A DNA stretch of 48,275 nucleotides. Source: Klebsormidium nitens (lineage: Eukaryota > Streptophyta > Klebsormidiophyceae > Klebsormidiales > Klebsormidiaceae). The stretch lies in the NCBI GenBank assembly GCA_000708835.1, contig DF237550.1, positions 1 through 48,275 of the forward strand. The letters are read 5' to 3'. The position numbers and the translations under genes are program-made. Every line of letters starts with the position of its first letter. Positions within the stretch are counted from its first letter, which is position 1. Below the pieces are notes generated by a model. It was not told where the DNA came from, searched no databases, and worked only from the letters and a program-made list of their open reading frames with translations. This document shows positions 9,901 to 21,900 of this stretch, one piece after another.

Positions 9901-12900
9901 TGTACCGGTCACCAATGGAATACCTCTATTTGCAATCGATCTCAAGAGGAATGTTTCAATGTCGGATGCTGTCGGTCCAAGGAGCTGCAATCTTGATCCT
10001 CTGTCAACTGTACCAGTATCAAAGCAGTAAAGCCTGTCTCAACTCACTCGAAGCTGCCGCTAAAGCCCGCGAGTCTCACGTAATCTCTGTCAACCGTCTA
10101 GTAAGTGTGGGCGCCGCTCTACCTCAGTCGTCTATCAATCTCTGACCAGATCAAACGCAGTACTACAAGAACAACCGTTCATCTCACCTCAACAACACTT
10201 TATCAGCTCCAGGTCTGTGCTATTGGATAACGTCAGCGGACGCAGCCTTAATCCCTGGTCTAGCAACCTGCAACCAATTTAAGAAGAGTGTTGAAATGCA
10301 GAAGACGCATGGTGAGAATGACAGGCTAATCAGCCAGCGGTTCCTGGTCACTGAACCTGGATGGTGGCGGATGTGAAAAAGCCGCGTCTTCTAGACTGCG
10401 CACGAACTGAGGACGCCCATCTCGAAGCCCCTGCTTGCACGAAAGAGCGTATTCTGAACGTTTAACATCAGGCCTACTTTTTGAAACCGAAGGATGACGG
10501 AAAACGTTGAGCAGAGAGCCTCAAGTTTGATCACACGGAAAAGACTGCCTGCAGCTCTAGCACACGGCTAGTTCCGCCTGTCTACAAAAATGGAAAGAAG
10601 AAGGGGCCACACCGACAGCAGTACTCTGAAACAGTCATGACTGTTAACCTGCAAGGAGCAAACGCCGGCCAATGGCGGTCAATTCTTTAGAATGGGCAGG
10701 TTCTTTTCAGGACATTTTGGTCTGGAATCTGCATTGATCAGGCCGCCGTCAGGCATGCTGTAGGACTCTCGTAGATTTGGTCTTCCGGTCCAGTTTGCGG
10801 CTGCGCTTTATTGGCGTGGTGCAGAATAGACCTTGGCCTAAAATCAAGCAAGGTTGAGAAAAATCTAGAAGTATCATGAGCTGTCTCCTGCAACAATTGC
10901 CTTTGAAAGTTCAATGGGCAGGGCGAAACTAGCTTACTTTTCAAAGACACTCTCAGGCCGTCGAGGCCGTTGAAAAAAGGTCAATTACAGAAACGTCTTC
11001 AATAACAAAAGGAAGTCAATCCTAGTCAAACCAAGAGACGATTTGCAGAAGTCAAGGACGAAGGATCGCCCTTGGGCACTAGCTAACAGGATCGGAACGT
11101 AACGACCGAAACACGCTTGAAACATTGTACTCGTACACCTTTGAGCGCAAAATTTTGGCGAATCATGATGGATATCAAACACTTCAATCGAAAAACTCCC
11201 GGTCTCGTTTGACTGGGACAGAGTCAAAGGGGCTGCCAATGTCTTCAAAAGAAAACTTTGAAGACGAAGAAGAAGAGCCCGACCACGTAAACGACAAGGC
11301 AGGAACCAGTTTCGCTGCAAGGCCGCAGGCAACCATCCGGTTGAAGACTGAGTAACGAGTTTCTGCGACTGACCAGATACTTAGAGCAACAGGTAAGACA
11401 GAAGACCCTCAGAGCCGGCGACGACATGCCGTGTGTCCAACCACCTTCCAAGTAGACGACAGCAAAACTTGGATGAGCCCGCACAAACCGCACCTGAGCT
11501 TCGTCATAGCCTGAACACCAGGATTGAGAACTGGCGCAGGCGATGGAGTAGGAAACTCAAACCTTTCTGAACGGACACCGGCCGTATCAATCGGCAAAAC
11601 GCTGGAGCAGTAGCAGCAACCGGCATGTCAGTGGAAGACTAACACATCAATCATTTAGGGCACCGCAAACGCCGGCAGCACATGTAGGTGCGAAAACCAG
11701 CGACTACTAATTGTCTGTGCAGAAGAGTCATTCCCATGATCGTTACAAACAGACGGCTCAGGTACCGGTCATTTCGGACTCAGAAGTCACTCTTGGGGGA
11801 AAGAAAGCCAGGTACACGCAATTCACCCAAAATTGTGATCCAACGACATGAACGAGTGACGTGACCGAAGGTACTCAGCGCAACGTAATCAAGCCATTTA
11901 CCAAGCAGGCACAGCCAAGTTGCTCGACTTCGAACACGAGTACTCACCGCCAGTACTGGGAAAGCGGAAACCTGCTCAATCCAAGATACACATAGACGAG
12001 ACGCGCTTGCTACAGGAGTCACTTGTAAACAGCAATCGAAGGCGGCGGAAGTGCAAGGGTTTAGATATACAAAATCATGCACCAAACAGGGCCCACGTGG
12101 GATAACCGGAATACTGCCCTAGCAACCCGTGTTGCTGCGGTCGAAAACAAGACTGAAGCAACATCAGAGGACAAATAGTGAGCGATCATGACAGGAGCAA
12201 TCCAGGGCAGAGCTGACCAAAGGAACCTTCTGCCAAGTGTCGATAGACATGCCCGGTCAATCAAGCACTGTCTGCGGTTGTTCTTTGAGACTAGCTAGAT
12301 CGCAAACCAGCTCAGACAAGGCTCCTTTTCTACCGTCCAAACACGGCGACAATACAGCAGGGGACGCCAATGACAACCACACACCGTAACAACGATGCAT
12401 TCGCTCAAGAGTCCGAAAACAAACTAAAAGGGCTGAAAGCTGATGGAAAATGCCATGGGTCGGGGAACGACCAAGAAGCGAGTCGCAGCCCAGCTAGCCT
12501 AGAGTTGTGAAGGGCAGCAAAACGAGTCTTTGCACTCGAAAAAAGGATGGATAACAAGGGACAAGGTTAGTAAAGAAGAACTCTTGTGAACGGGCCAGAG
12601 GAACCGGTCCAAGCCAGCGTAAGCAAAAGCGAAAAGAGCAGGCGATGAAGGATGTCCGCAGCGGGACGAAGAATGGAAAGTGTGCTAGCTTGGTAAAACG
12701 CCGGAGATGAGCGAGGGATAGAAAAAGGTGTCTCGTATCATTACGAGGCTGTCGACCGAGGGACAAAGAGACTCGCGGCGAACAGTGGGGTTTGCTAGCT
12801 CATGAATAATTACGAAAAAAAAGCGACAATTTGGCAAAACAAAACAGATCTGAAGCCGTAAGGACCACCGCGCAAGGAGAAAACTCTGGTCAATTCCACA

Positions 12901-15900
12901 GGGAACGTGTCTCGGGAATCATCCTGCAAAAGTGGCCAGATGCGAGTGTTGGCCAGAAGACCTCAACGAGCAAGTTCATATTCAAGCGAGCCACTTTGCG
13001 GCTTTCAAGAAAGGAAAGCGCCACGTCGGAGGAACTCGCGTGGCGCGCCGGACGAAGGTTGCATTTGACCGGAATCAAAGCGAGCGGAATGGAGGATGGA
13101 AGCGAGCATGGAATGGATATCGACCAAGACGCGGGCCGCGCGTGTGGCTGCAGCTGGAACGCAGACGGCAGCGGAGCGAATGGTCGCAGGAAGAAGAGTA
13201 GGATTGTCCCAACGTGGATAGCGGCAGGGAAGAAAGAAAGCCACTTGGCCGGAACACCGAAAAACCGCAAAAGTAGTATCAAGCCGATCAGGCAGTGCAG
13301 ACAACAAGTGCAGTCAACAAGTACCGCAACAGAGCGAGAGAGGAATTGACAAAGAACAAGAAAGTGCACGAAAGTGAATAAGGCTTCCTATTTAGACTAC
13401 TATCATTGGTGCTATCTTTGAGGGAAGCGTGCCAAACAGCAAGGTTTGCGAGCTCATTCTAGGACTGGAAATAATCACTGCGATTGATAGGCAGGAAACG
13501 CTCGGCCGAAAGCTCCGGCAGACCTTAACAAGGCGGGCGCTCACAATACGGCGTTTGTAAACACACGGAGGAATAGTCAAACTGCGTGCTGTTGCTGAGT
13601 TGCTGAAAATTAACTGAACCAGATGCATAATCGGCGAAAGAAGTTCCACATAATGTTGGGTATAAGAAGGACCTGGATACGACCGGCAGACATTATCTTT
13701 TTGGCGGGATTGACGGTAGTACCAACGCTTCCGCCCGATGTAAACCTGGGAAGGAAGGTTCAGAAGTCGGCACCAGATAAGCGCTAAAGTTCGTCACAGG
13801 AACACCCGGACTAGCAGTTGGCAATAAGAAAGGAGTAAAACCGACTCTCGATTTCAGTGGAGCCTTGCAGATTGGTTGTGAGAACCGATTAGCAACATGC
13901 ATCCATGGACAAAAGCAATCCTGGACAGGCTTCGTCGCTTCGCGACATGCCAGCAATGGGTGGCGCAGAAGACAACCACCGACTTCCTTTTTCTGATCAA
14001 CATGAATTTCACGACCTATTCTTTCCAAAAGGATCACCCAAGTAGCGGCCAACGAATACACGCCACCTGTAGTATCCAACCATACACGAAAGTGGAAGGA
14101 GGCAGGATTGCACGTGTCAATACACCCTTTAGGAGGATACCCGCTACACGTCCGGGTTGATGCCCTCAGACGAACAAGACCGAATGCAGAGACTAAAAGG
14201 GAGACCGGCTCTTAGCTTAACTGGAACGGTCGGCGGCTGACCGAAGGACCTGTTGCCGAAATGTCAACGCACAACTCCAGATGATTTGAAAACGTCCATT
14301 CGCAAATCAGCTCAATTGACTCGAAGGAGGTTCCTATCCTGTTTTCTGAGCTATGCTCAGGCAGAAACGTGGGTTACAAGGCGGGTTAACGGCAAAGAAA
14401 AAGGACGAATTCCGGGCGGCCCAGGCAGAATGCTAGGAATCTGAAAGAGCTTCGACAAGCGGAACATCCCGGCAGGTGAAGCACGGCACGAGCGGAGCGG
14501 AGCTGAAAGTGACGGTAGATGGGGCTGGTGATGGAGACGCCAGAGTGTACACACGCAGAAGGGGCTGGAGATGACGGCTTTGATCAAATCATAAGAGACA
14601 CAGAAATATCGGGACCAGAAAGAGCGGGCCACGAGATGTATGTAGAAGGAAGTGGAGCTAATCGACGATGGAGGGGCGGTTTTGAAGGACGGCGCGCCAG
14701 CCGAAATCTGCATCAAGCATACTACCGGCAATGAAAACGGGCAAAAGGAAAGATGGAAAGAGGAAGAGCACGAAGTGAACATACGACTAGGACGCTAATC
14801 CCCGCGCCCGAAGCGCTGCAGCTAACCAGTGACTCAAAGGCAAACATGCATACGGAATGGAAAGAACAAGCGGAAGGGAAGATGGAAGAGGAGGACAGGG
14901 GGTAGAGATACGATCAGGACGCGAGTTGCGCGCTCGCTCGCAAAGCGCCAGCTGACCCCGGACCGAAGAACATTACATCAAAGGGTTGGACTCGAGGGAC
15001 AACGGCAAAACGACTTACCGACTGGCCGAAGCACCAAAGTCAGCGGAAACGGAGACGAAAAGAGCAGGCGGTGGAGAATGACAGCAACAGAAAGCGGGGA
15101 CAAGCAGCAGAAACACAAAGCGGGGACAAGTGGGGACGAGTGGCCGCAAGGACATGAAAGAAGCGAGGGAGCCAAAAACGAGTCCTGGATTCAGATTGAA
15201 GGCTGCAGACAATGGAATTACTCCTTCGAGGTCGAGCGACGAAAACACATGCCGCGATCAAGCCAGACTGGGACGCTCGTCCTAAAGTATAAACGAAGGT
15301 CCTGAACAATGAAAAGATTGGAAAGTTCAATCGAAAGACTGACCGCGGAAGGAGCCAATGATATCAGGGAGAACCGCAGGCGCAAAAGAAATCAGCCCTC
15401 GAACGAAGCAGAGAGGAGAGACAACATAAACTAGAATTCAGGGTCAAGCAGCATGAAGTCAGCTGCTTTCAGGATGATGCAGCGGCGCGATGGAGGGCTC
15501 TCTCACAAGCATTGGGGCGAATCCGACTAAAGGGCGAAGGGTCACGTGAAACCTTTGGTCTACTGCATGTACGGTCCGTCCGTCTGCAACCTTAATACGT
15601 TGCTACAAGACCGTCGTTTTTGTGACGCAATACCGTCGATGAAGCTTCTGCGAAAGGCAATAGGATTCGGACGGAGAGGACAACGGGGAGTTCCGGTGTG
15701 GATCTTCACGAGACAAAGGAACTTCGCAGACCAGGCGATGACCAAAAGGAAGTCTTGCGGAGCTTGATGTCGTAGGCGGAGCAGCACTCGAAGATGTCCG
15801 GTCTCTGAGAGGTCTGGATTCCATGGTTGGAAACCCAAGAAGGTGGTGAGCGGAGGACGCGCGAGAACTTAAAAATTGAGCCAAGGAGGAGAGTCTTGAT

Positions 15901-15951
15901 CGGTCCAGCGACTATTTGAGGAGCTCCGGCAGATCCTGACAGAAAAGAGCA
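9901..15951. other. Long T-poor, purine-rich block without a recognisable gene; possible decayed mobile element
   Basis: From about 10.2 kb to 15.9 kb the + strand is rich in A and G and poor in T. The effect is strongest at 12.8-15.4 kb: 15061-15120 holds only two T. Open frames reach about 170 codons on + (12831-13349, 14829-15305) but show no domain; they are Lys/Arg/Gly/Ser-rich, as purine skew alone would give. Diverged internal copies exist: GATGGAAGAGGAGG near 14881 and AGATGGAAAGAGGAAG near 14752, about 128 bp apart with similar following sequence. AAAGCGGGGACAAG occurs twice within 15091-15130. An A-rich sense strand is typical of LTR retrotransposon interiors, but I found no reverse transcriptase, integrase or LTR pair. 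Confidence 0.4.
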
Positions 15952-16571
15952 ATGGAGTCCGCAACCAGAAGGGACGAGTTACTCGAGAGCAGGATACGTG
16001 CGTCTGCGTGCTTTCCTGCTAAAAGTAGTCCTGAAAAGGATACAATCCGACTTCATGTGGGGGGGAACACGACAAGCAATTCGAACAAGGAAGGAGATCA
16101 AATTCCTTGGGTCAGACTGGATGGCATCAGCGCCTCCGTGCCTCGAAACTTCAAGCATTCTTTCGTTTCCATTCAGCGAAGCCGCTTCGCGGTGCCTTTC
16201 AACCGTCGTAAAAGTTTGTCCCGGGACGGTGAACTTTGGCACTTCGCGCCGGCCATCAACCAGGCGACCTCTGAAAGGATTTGGCAGCTTCGTCAACGGG
16301 TTGCAAGAATCGGCGTGATTCAGTAAGTTGCTTCTCCTCGTTGCTTTATAATTATCTGATTCATTGCGTTGACGTCGGGTTGGCAGCGCCGATTTGACGA
16401 CTTACGGCGAAGTTGGATCGGGTGAGCTTGGCCGTTCAGGACGAGGTGGCTTCAACAGAAACCCGCGGAGCCCGCCGCAGCAGGGTATCAGCCTAGAGTA
16501 CAGTGGACGAAGCACCGTTCAGGACAAAGCCCGGAAGGACTTGAGGTGGCTCCGCTCGTTGGTCATTCATG
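15952..16571 (+). CDS. Possible two-exon gene or gene fragment, unknown function
   Basis: An open frame at 15952-16322 ends at a consensus-like donor (CA|GTAAGT). A 64-bp intron with acceptor GGCAG leads to 16387-16571, which stays open in phase and ends at ATG|GTGAGA. Base usage returns to normal here after the T-poor block, and the second exon (LGRSGRGGFNRNP; KARKDLRWLRSLVIHG) looks protein-like. No domain is recognised. A competing frame of similar length (15998-16318) overlaps exon 1, no terminal exon was found, and the intron is shorter than the others here (86 bp or more). It could be the remnant of a gene interrupted by the repeats downstream. Confidence 0.3.
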
Positions 16572-16754
16572 GTGAGAACCGATCTTTGTGAAGCCCTTCA
16601 AGTGCAGTGGTTTTCAGACAGCGTGCGCGTGCGGGGCTCGCGCTTGCGCCGGGCGAGAACTCGGTCCAAGGAACCAGGTGAGGCTCTTGGACGTGTAGAC
16701 TAGCACGCTGTGCAAAAGAAGTTGGCGGTTTCTTTCGTGTCGAACTGCCACGTG

Positions 16755-17053
16755 TAAACCCGCCGTCTGGTTAGTTATCAACCAAACGCTGGTCAAGTGT
16801 AAACCGAGCTCTGGTTGACAGGCAGCCCGACTCCGGTTAGTGGCTAACCGAAGTCTGGTTTAATCTCAACCAGAGCCTGGTCAGTCGTTAACCAGGCCCT
16901 TAACCGTAATCTGGTCGACGGTTAACCAAGCTGTTAACCAACCCCTTGGTTGACCGTCGACCAGGCTTAGGTAAAAACCCTCTCGACCAAAGGTTGGTTA
17001 AGGCTCTGGTTGACGCCTCAACCAAACGTTAACCAGAGTTTAACCAGTCTTGG
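16755..17053. repeat. Dense array of AACC / GGTT motifs in both orientations
   Basis: In about 300 bp more than twenty copies of (T)AACC(A/G) or (C/T)GGTT(A/G) occur, mostly in the contexts TTAACCAG, CTGGTT, GGTTAACC and the related CGACCAG / CTGGTCG. Orientation keeps switching and spacing is irregular (about 8-20 bp), so it is not a simple tandem repeat; many alternative hairpins are possible. No open frame explains it. It could be a protein-binding cluster, a structured RNA source or part of a repeat family. Confidence 0.75.
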
Positions 17054-17081
17054 CAGACTGCGAAAACGCCCTGTAGGTACG

Positions 17082-17105
17082 GTACTACGGTACTACGGTA
17101 CTACG
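17082..17105 (+). repeat. 8-bp microsatellite-like repeat, three units
   Basis: GTACTACG is repeated three times without change, with degenerate extensions on both sides (GGTACGGTACTACGG before, GACCTACGGTAC after). Confidence 0.85.
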
Positions 17106-17174
17106 GACCTACGGTACATCGTAGCGACATTGTTGTCTGCAGTAGGTGGAAGCAGGAACATGGCGTAACTATTA

Positions 17175-17711
17175 TCTACATACAGTGTTCCCCCTGGTGG
17201 CCCACTCCCTGCTAAAATCGCCATCAATGGTCCAAACGGGCCACCAATGGGGGGGTGGAGGTGGCCCAACGGGCCACCATACGGAGGGCCAAGGTGGCCC
17301 GGTGGGCCATCAATCAATGCACCCAACTGGCCTACCTTGGAAGTCAAAGGGCGTATTAGCTTGACATCCTGACAATTTTTCCGAAAAAGCCTGTCAAAAT
17401 GGCTAGTATGCACTATATTTGAAGGAAAATCCCTTCGAGCCGGGCTGTTTTGCCACTGCATCCGACCAAACTTCAGCCCGGGGTCCAAAACAAGTGGAGT
17501 ATAATACTACGACAAATGTGGCATATGCACTATAGTATTTTCTCATCTTGTGATTGTCGATCGTTCAAGAAAGCAGTCGGAAATCCTGATTTTGCGGTGG
17601 GGTTGGGCCATCAATGGTCATGGTCCGGTGGCCCGTTGGGCCACCAACAGAGGGACCCGGGTGGCCCTCCGGCCGTCAATCTAAAAAGTTAGGGGAAACA
17701 CTGTCTACATA
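17175..17711. mobile_element. Non-autonomous hAT-type DNA transposon with target duplication
   Basis: The element spans 17183-17703 (521 bp). Its left end is CAGTGTTCCCCC; its right end is GGGGAAACACTG, whose complement is CAGTGTTTCCCC, so the terminal inverted repeats match at 11 of 12 positions. The identical 8-bp sequence TCTACATA lies directly outside both ends (17175-17182 and 17704-17711). CAGTG-type ends with 8-bp duplications are the hallmark of the hAT superfamily. Sub-terminal regions hold many GGTGGCCC / GGGCCACC repeats in both orientations (17196-17310 and 17615-17665), also usual in hAT elements. No transposase frame is present, so movement must depend on an enzyme from elsewhere. 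The exact target duplication suggests a fairly recent insertion. Confidence 0.92.
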
Positions 17712-18908
17712 CCTAAATAAATAAAGTAACCTAAAAGGCATTGTGACCTATAAGGTACTGTACTGTGTAAGAGGACTGTACTTATTAATGATTGCGGGGT
17801 CGTACCCCGCGCTGCGCGGTGCGTACCCGAGAAGCAGCCGGGCCTACCCTGGGACATTAGGGTCTCGCAAGCAACCGGGTGACAAGCAGGCCCTCCCTCT
17901 GACATTAGGGTCTCGCAAGCAGCCGGGTCAAAACCGGGCACTTCCCAGTAACATTAGGGTCTGTCGGTCACATCACCCTAGGTTTTTAGTGTTGCCCGGG
18001 GCCTCACATGTACAGTATTCCTCTACGGTTGAACAAAGTACTTATAGGGAACGTACCTTATACCTAGGCATTAAACTTTATAGTTAGGTATCTAATCTAC
18101 GAGGTGATACTGAACTTCGTCTACAGATCGCTGGGCACCAAAGTTGCCGGAAGCGTGGAATGGAGTACCGAGGCTAGGTACCGGGAAGCCGAAGTAGGCC
18201 GGTAGCTTCTGGAAGGGTTCTGCTGCTAACTTCTGCATGACCGGTTAGCTCAATTTGTTCCAACCGGAATTGACGACTGGGTGAACAGTAATTGCATCAA
18301 GTGGTAACCCGAGTATGCAACCCAACAAAGTCCTGTAAAATTACCAAATTTCCGATTCTACTTTTGCCTCGTTATCCCGGGTGTCGCAATGCGGCGACTC
18401 ACTGTGTGCAGTGTAAACTGAGACAGTCGCTTTTAACCAAGGTTTCCAAGGAGACGTTTTCGACGGCCTCTCAAAATGGCCGTAGATTCTGTTTGACAGA
18501 ATTTTGACGTGAGGTACGATCCGTCACTAAATTCTGTCGCTAAAATGCAAAATTGCCCGCACGCGCGGCATCCAATCCGGCATTTCGACGATAAACGCGC
18601 ATATATGTAGAATATGGACCGATTCTATGGACAACGTGTGCTGAGTTGTAATAGGTAAAGATTGTCTCTGCTGACAGTGAAATGAGGAGAAAGTTCTGCA
18701 TGTCCTGAAACTCAGTCCTGGCGGAAGATCCTTGATGCGTGGCAGTGACGCTCGGCAGGGGCGCTCGTAGCTCCAACACTCCAAAACCTTTGGCGACCTT
18801 TAATACGTAAGAAGAGAAAGGGATGCCTTCCATGCAATCCTGATTTTTGGGAAGCACGAGCATTTCAGAGACTTGGTCGAATGTTTCTGCGAGACGCAAT
18901 CGAGAAAC
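17712..18908. other. Gene-poor spacer with 49-bp tandem repeats
   Basis: ACATTAGGGTCT recurs at 17854, 17902 and 17951, a 48-49-bp period with about three copies; the first two copies also share TCGCAAGCA and a following CCGGGT. From about 18000 to 18900 I see no gene; the sequence just before 18909 is probably the promoter and 5' leader of the RIN2-like gene. Confidence 0.6.
17854..17975 (+). repeat. Tandem repeat, about 49 bp, three diverged copies
   Basis: The copies begin at 17854, 17902 and 17951 with ACATTAGGGTCT. The first two continue TCGCAAGCA and then a CCGGGT element; the third diverges after the core. Non-coding. Confidence 0.75.
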
Positions 18909-21900
18909 ATGATGGCGTACAAGCCCATACTCATCGTGTACTCTGTTTTGAGTGTCAGTGCTATTGCTTGGCGGGTCCATGATGCTCAGCTTGTGGTACT
19001 GGCAGACGCTAGAATGCAAGGTCTGCCATCAACGCCACTAGATAAGATGCCAGCACTAGCAGGAGTTGCGGGGACAGACAAGACAGCAGCAATTCTGCAT
19101 GCGATGCTTTCCTCAAAAGCTACTGTCCTGGTCTTGGTAAATCTCGGATGGAACGTCTTTGTGCTGGTGTCTCTTTTGACTAAGGTGAGGCGGTCGTCCT
19201 TACCTTATAGCTGTCTTCAGCATTTTGACAGCTCAAAGTTTTCTTCTGGCGCATTAGTACACTCTTGGCAGCGGTGTGCAGCTTTCTTTGTTCAAGCTCT
19301 GAGAACACAAGCATAATCTGATTGATTTTATGTCGTACGCATACTTCTTCTTGACATTGCAGTTGCCCACCACTCTATGATGTAGAATGGGGATTCCATC
19401 AAGTGCCTCACCTTCAGCATTGAGTTTTACCTTTTCAACTTCTGGGATGGAGGGAGTGATCCAAGGTCCAGAGTTTTATCCCTGCAGCCAGGACAAAGGC
19501 GCGAAGTATGGAACATCAGAGCAAAACCTGCAAGTAAACTTTATTTCTATCTGCAGTCGGTATTCTTCGGACGTTTGAGCTACATGGAAACACAGAAACT
19601 GGCGGAGAGACTCATCAATTACATCCTTTTCAAGGTGAGCTGGAGACTCTGTTCCTTTTGAGCATTCTTTTGAGCTCAGTGGACAAGCATCAATTTTGCA
19701 TCGAAATTGGCATGATGCAATTCAAGCATTCAAGTCAGTATCCTGGAAAGGGTCCAAAAGGTGGTTGTGACAAGCAAGTGCCACTAAAGAATCAAGACTC
19801 TGGTGTCACATCATCATACAGTCATCTGGAGCAGAGCAACAGGAAAGGACATGTCGCTTGACAAAAACGATGGCATTGGTCACTTTGGGCCTGCGTTTGC
19901 AGAAGTATTTGTGCTGGGGCTTCCAGCGTTGGATGATTGAGCCTTAATCAATGCCATTGTTCCTTGCAGACTTTCTTCTTGACAGCAGTTGTGGAGTTTG
20001 AGAGCACTGAGATTGCCTTGTGGATGGCCTGGTTTGCGCTTCTTGGATATTTGAAGGTGAGAAAACAACGTCACACATCAACCTTCTAGAAGCGCGATGC
20101 ATCCGTCATTCTGGTCTCTTTGAGATTGAAGCTGTAGCACTTGCTCAAAGTACAGATCCTCATTGATCGTCTCAGTCGCAGAGATGCCCTTCATCTTTTG
20201 TGCTTCTTCATGCAGATGTTCACGGGGTTGGCCAAGGACAGGTTTGAGCGGCTCCACAAGACCCCTGCAGCTTCACAATGGATGCACGGGAAGACCCTTA
20301 TGGTTCTCATTCTTGTCTTGGTATCGGACGCAGCTTGGTGAGCAACCACGTCCAAGAATTTCGAGAGAGAAAGTACATTAATGCTTACCAGTTTGTTTTA
20401 TATATTGACAAGACTACTTGACGTGTTGAAACAGTAACGGATTTTTAGTGGGACCTTTGATATTGTGCGTGCGTTGATGTTCACAATACTGGAGCGCCAG
20501 TTCGGTCACTGATATACTGCATCGTTCCTGCAGGGTCCAGGTCTGTGTCACAGTTTTCAAGGGAGCCGGCATCAGCAACATCTTGCTCCTGCTCTTTGAA
20601 GCGGTCATCATTGCTTTGGACACTATCCAGGTACAGGACAAGACCACGAAAGTTCCGCTTGTTTTTGAGCAAGTGGCCTCAGTCAACTTTCGTTCATCAT
20701 GTGACTTCTTTTCAACTGGCAAATCGAATGGGAAACCTCCTGTCTCTATATGAACTTGGCATGGGGACTTTTGGAGAAGGACTTTCTAAGACAAAAGTAT
20801 TTGTGATGCAGACTCTGACTCAGTACGTGGTGCACCTGAGCGAGTCGTGGGATGTCCCCATCTTCTCCAAGCAGACCCCGGAGTGGCGGCTTGGCTTTCT
20901 ATACCACACAAACCTCCTTGCCGAAGTCATGTTGCAGCTCCTTACTCTGGCGCACTACGTCCACGTCTGGTGCTTGCACGGCATCGCTTTCCAGTTGATC
21001 GATGCTGTCCTGCTCCTGAACATTCGGGTAAGGCGGCACTTTCATGGTCCAAACCTCCACTGTTGCTACAGGGCACGAGGTCGTTGCAAAGGCTCATGTT
21101 AGTTCGAAGCAGAGAAAGGGGTTCTTGCTGGAGTTCAGTCGATTGTTTGGTTGAAGCCCGTGTGCCATTACCTGCTCGATGGTGCCACTGCCACTGACTT
21201 TTGAGCCAACGTATCTATACTGAGGGAAGACTTTCTCTACAAAACCGTAGTTTGGAAAGCTCAAGTTCTTGTGTTCTATTGTTCCTCTACCGAACAAGAT
21301 TTTGCTGTTTCTTGCCAGGCCATCTTGAGTTCCCTCATGAAAAAGCTCAGCGCATTTCTCGCATATCGAGCCGCCACTCGCAACCTCCGCGAGGCGTTCC
21401 CTGATGCCACGGAGGCGCAGCTGGCGGAGTGCAATGACGACTGTGCCATCTGCAAGGAGCCGATGTACACTGCCAAGCAGCTGCCCTGCAGGCACCTCTT
21501 CCACCTGTCGTGCCTGCGTTCCTGGTAAGGACGGTAGTGATTGTCGGCGGAGGGTCCCTGGAGGAAGCTAGCGGTTGTCCGGAGCGCTTTCGCTCCTCTT
21601 TGATCATCACGAGCTTGTTTCTTTGGGTGCTCATCATGTTTTTTTCCCTCTCGTCCCAGGTTGCAGATCAGAGCCACCTTGTTCTTCGGGGTCAGGACCC
21701 TCCAGACAAGATACTCTGCGATGCACACAATTCCCGCTCAGCTCCTTCGCAGACGGACGGCGCAGATTGTCCCAAAGTCTCTACCTCCCTCCTTGCAGGT
21801 TCGACCAAGGGTCGGACGACAGCTACACGTGCCCCACTTGCCGCACGTCGCTCAGCGGCAAGTACAAGTCCTCCAGCTCAGCAGCCAGGGCGGCAGCAGA

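Larger units (their letters stand above)
16572..17182. other. Gene-free spacer containing the AACC/GGTT array
   Basis: Apart from the motif array (16755-17053) and a short tandem repeat (17082-17105), both listed separately, nothing else is recognised. Around 16617-16660 the sequence is strongly GC-rich with alternating GC steps. Confidence 0.5.

Noticed and set aside
10190-10225. Possible retrotransposon primer-binding site (TTTATCAGCTCC after CAACA)
   Set aside because: Too many mismatches to the usual TGGTATCAGAGC, and no paired LTR was found.
12831-13349. + frame with a DGSGANG stretch resembling an RNase H start
   Set aside because: Only a few residues match; no further RNase H residues follow, and the rest is low-complexity Lys/Arg/Ser.
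14357-14782. Minus-strand frame of 141 codons in the T-poor block
   Set aside because: Opposite a purine-rich strand, codons become Ser/Phe/Leu/Pro-rich automatically; no motif is recognised.
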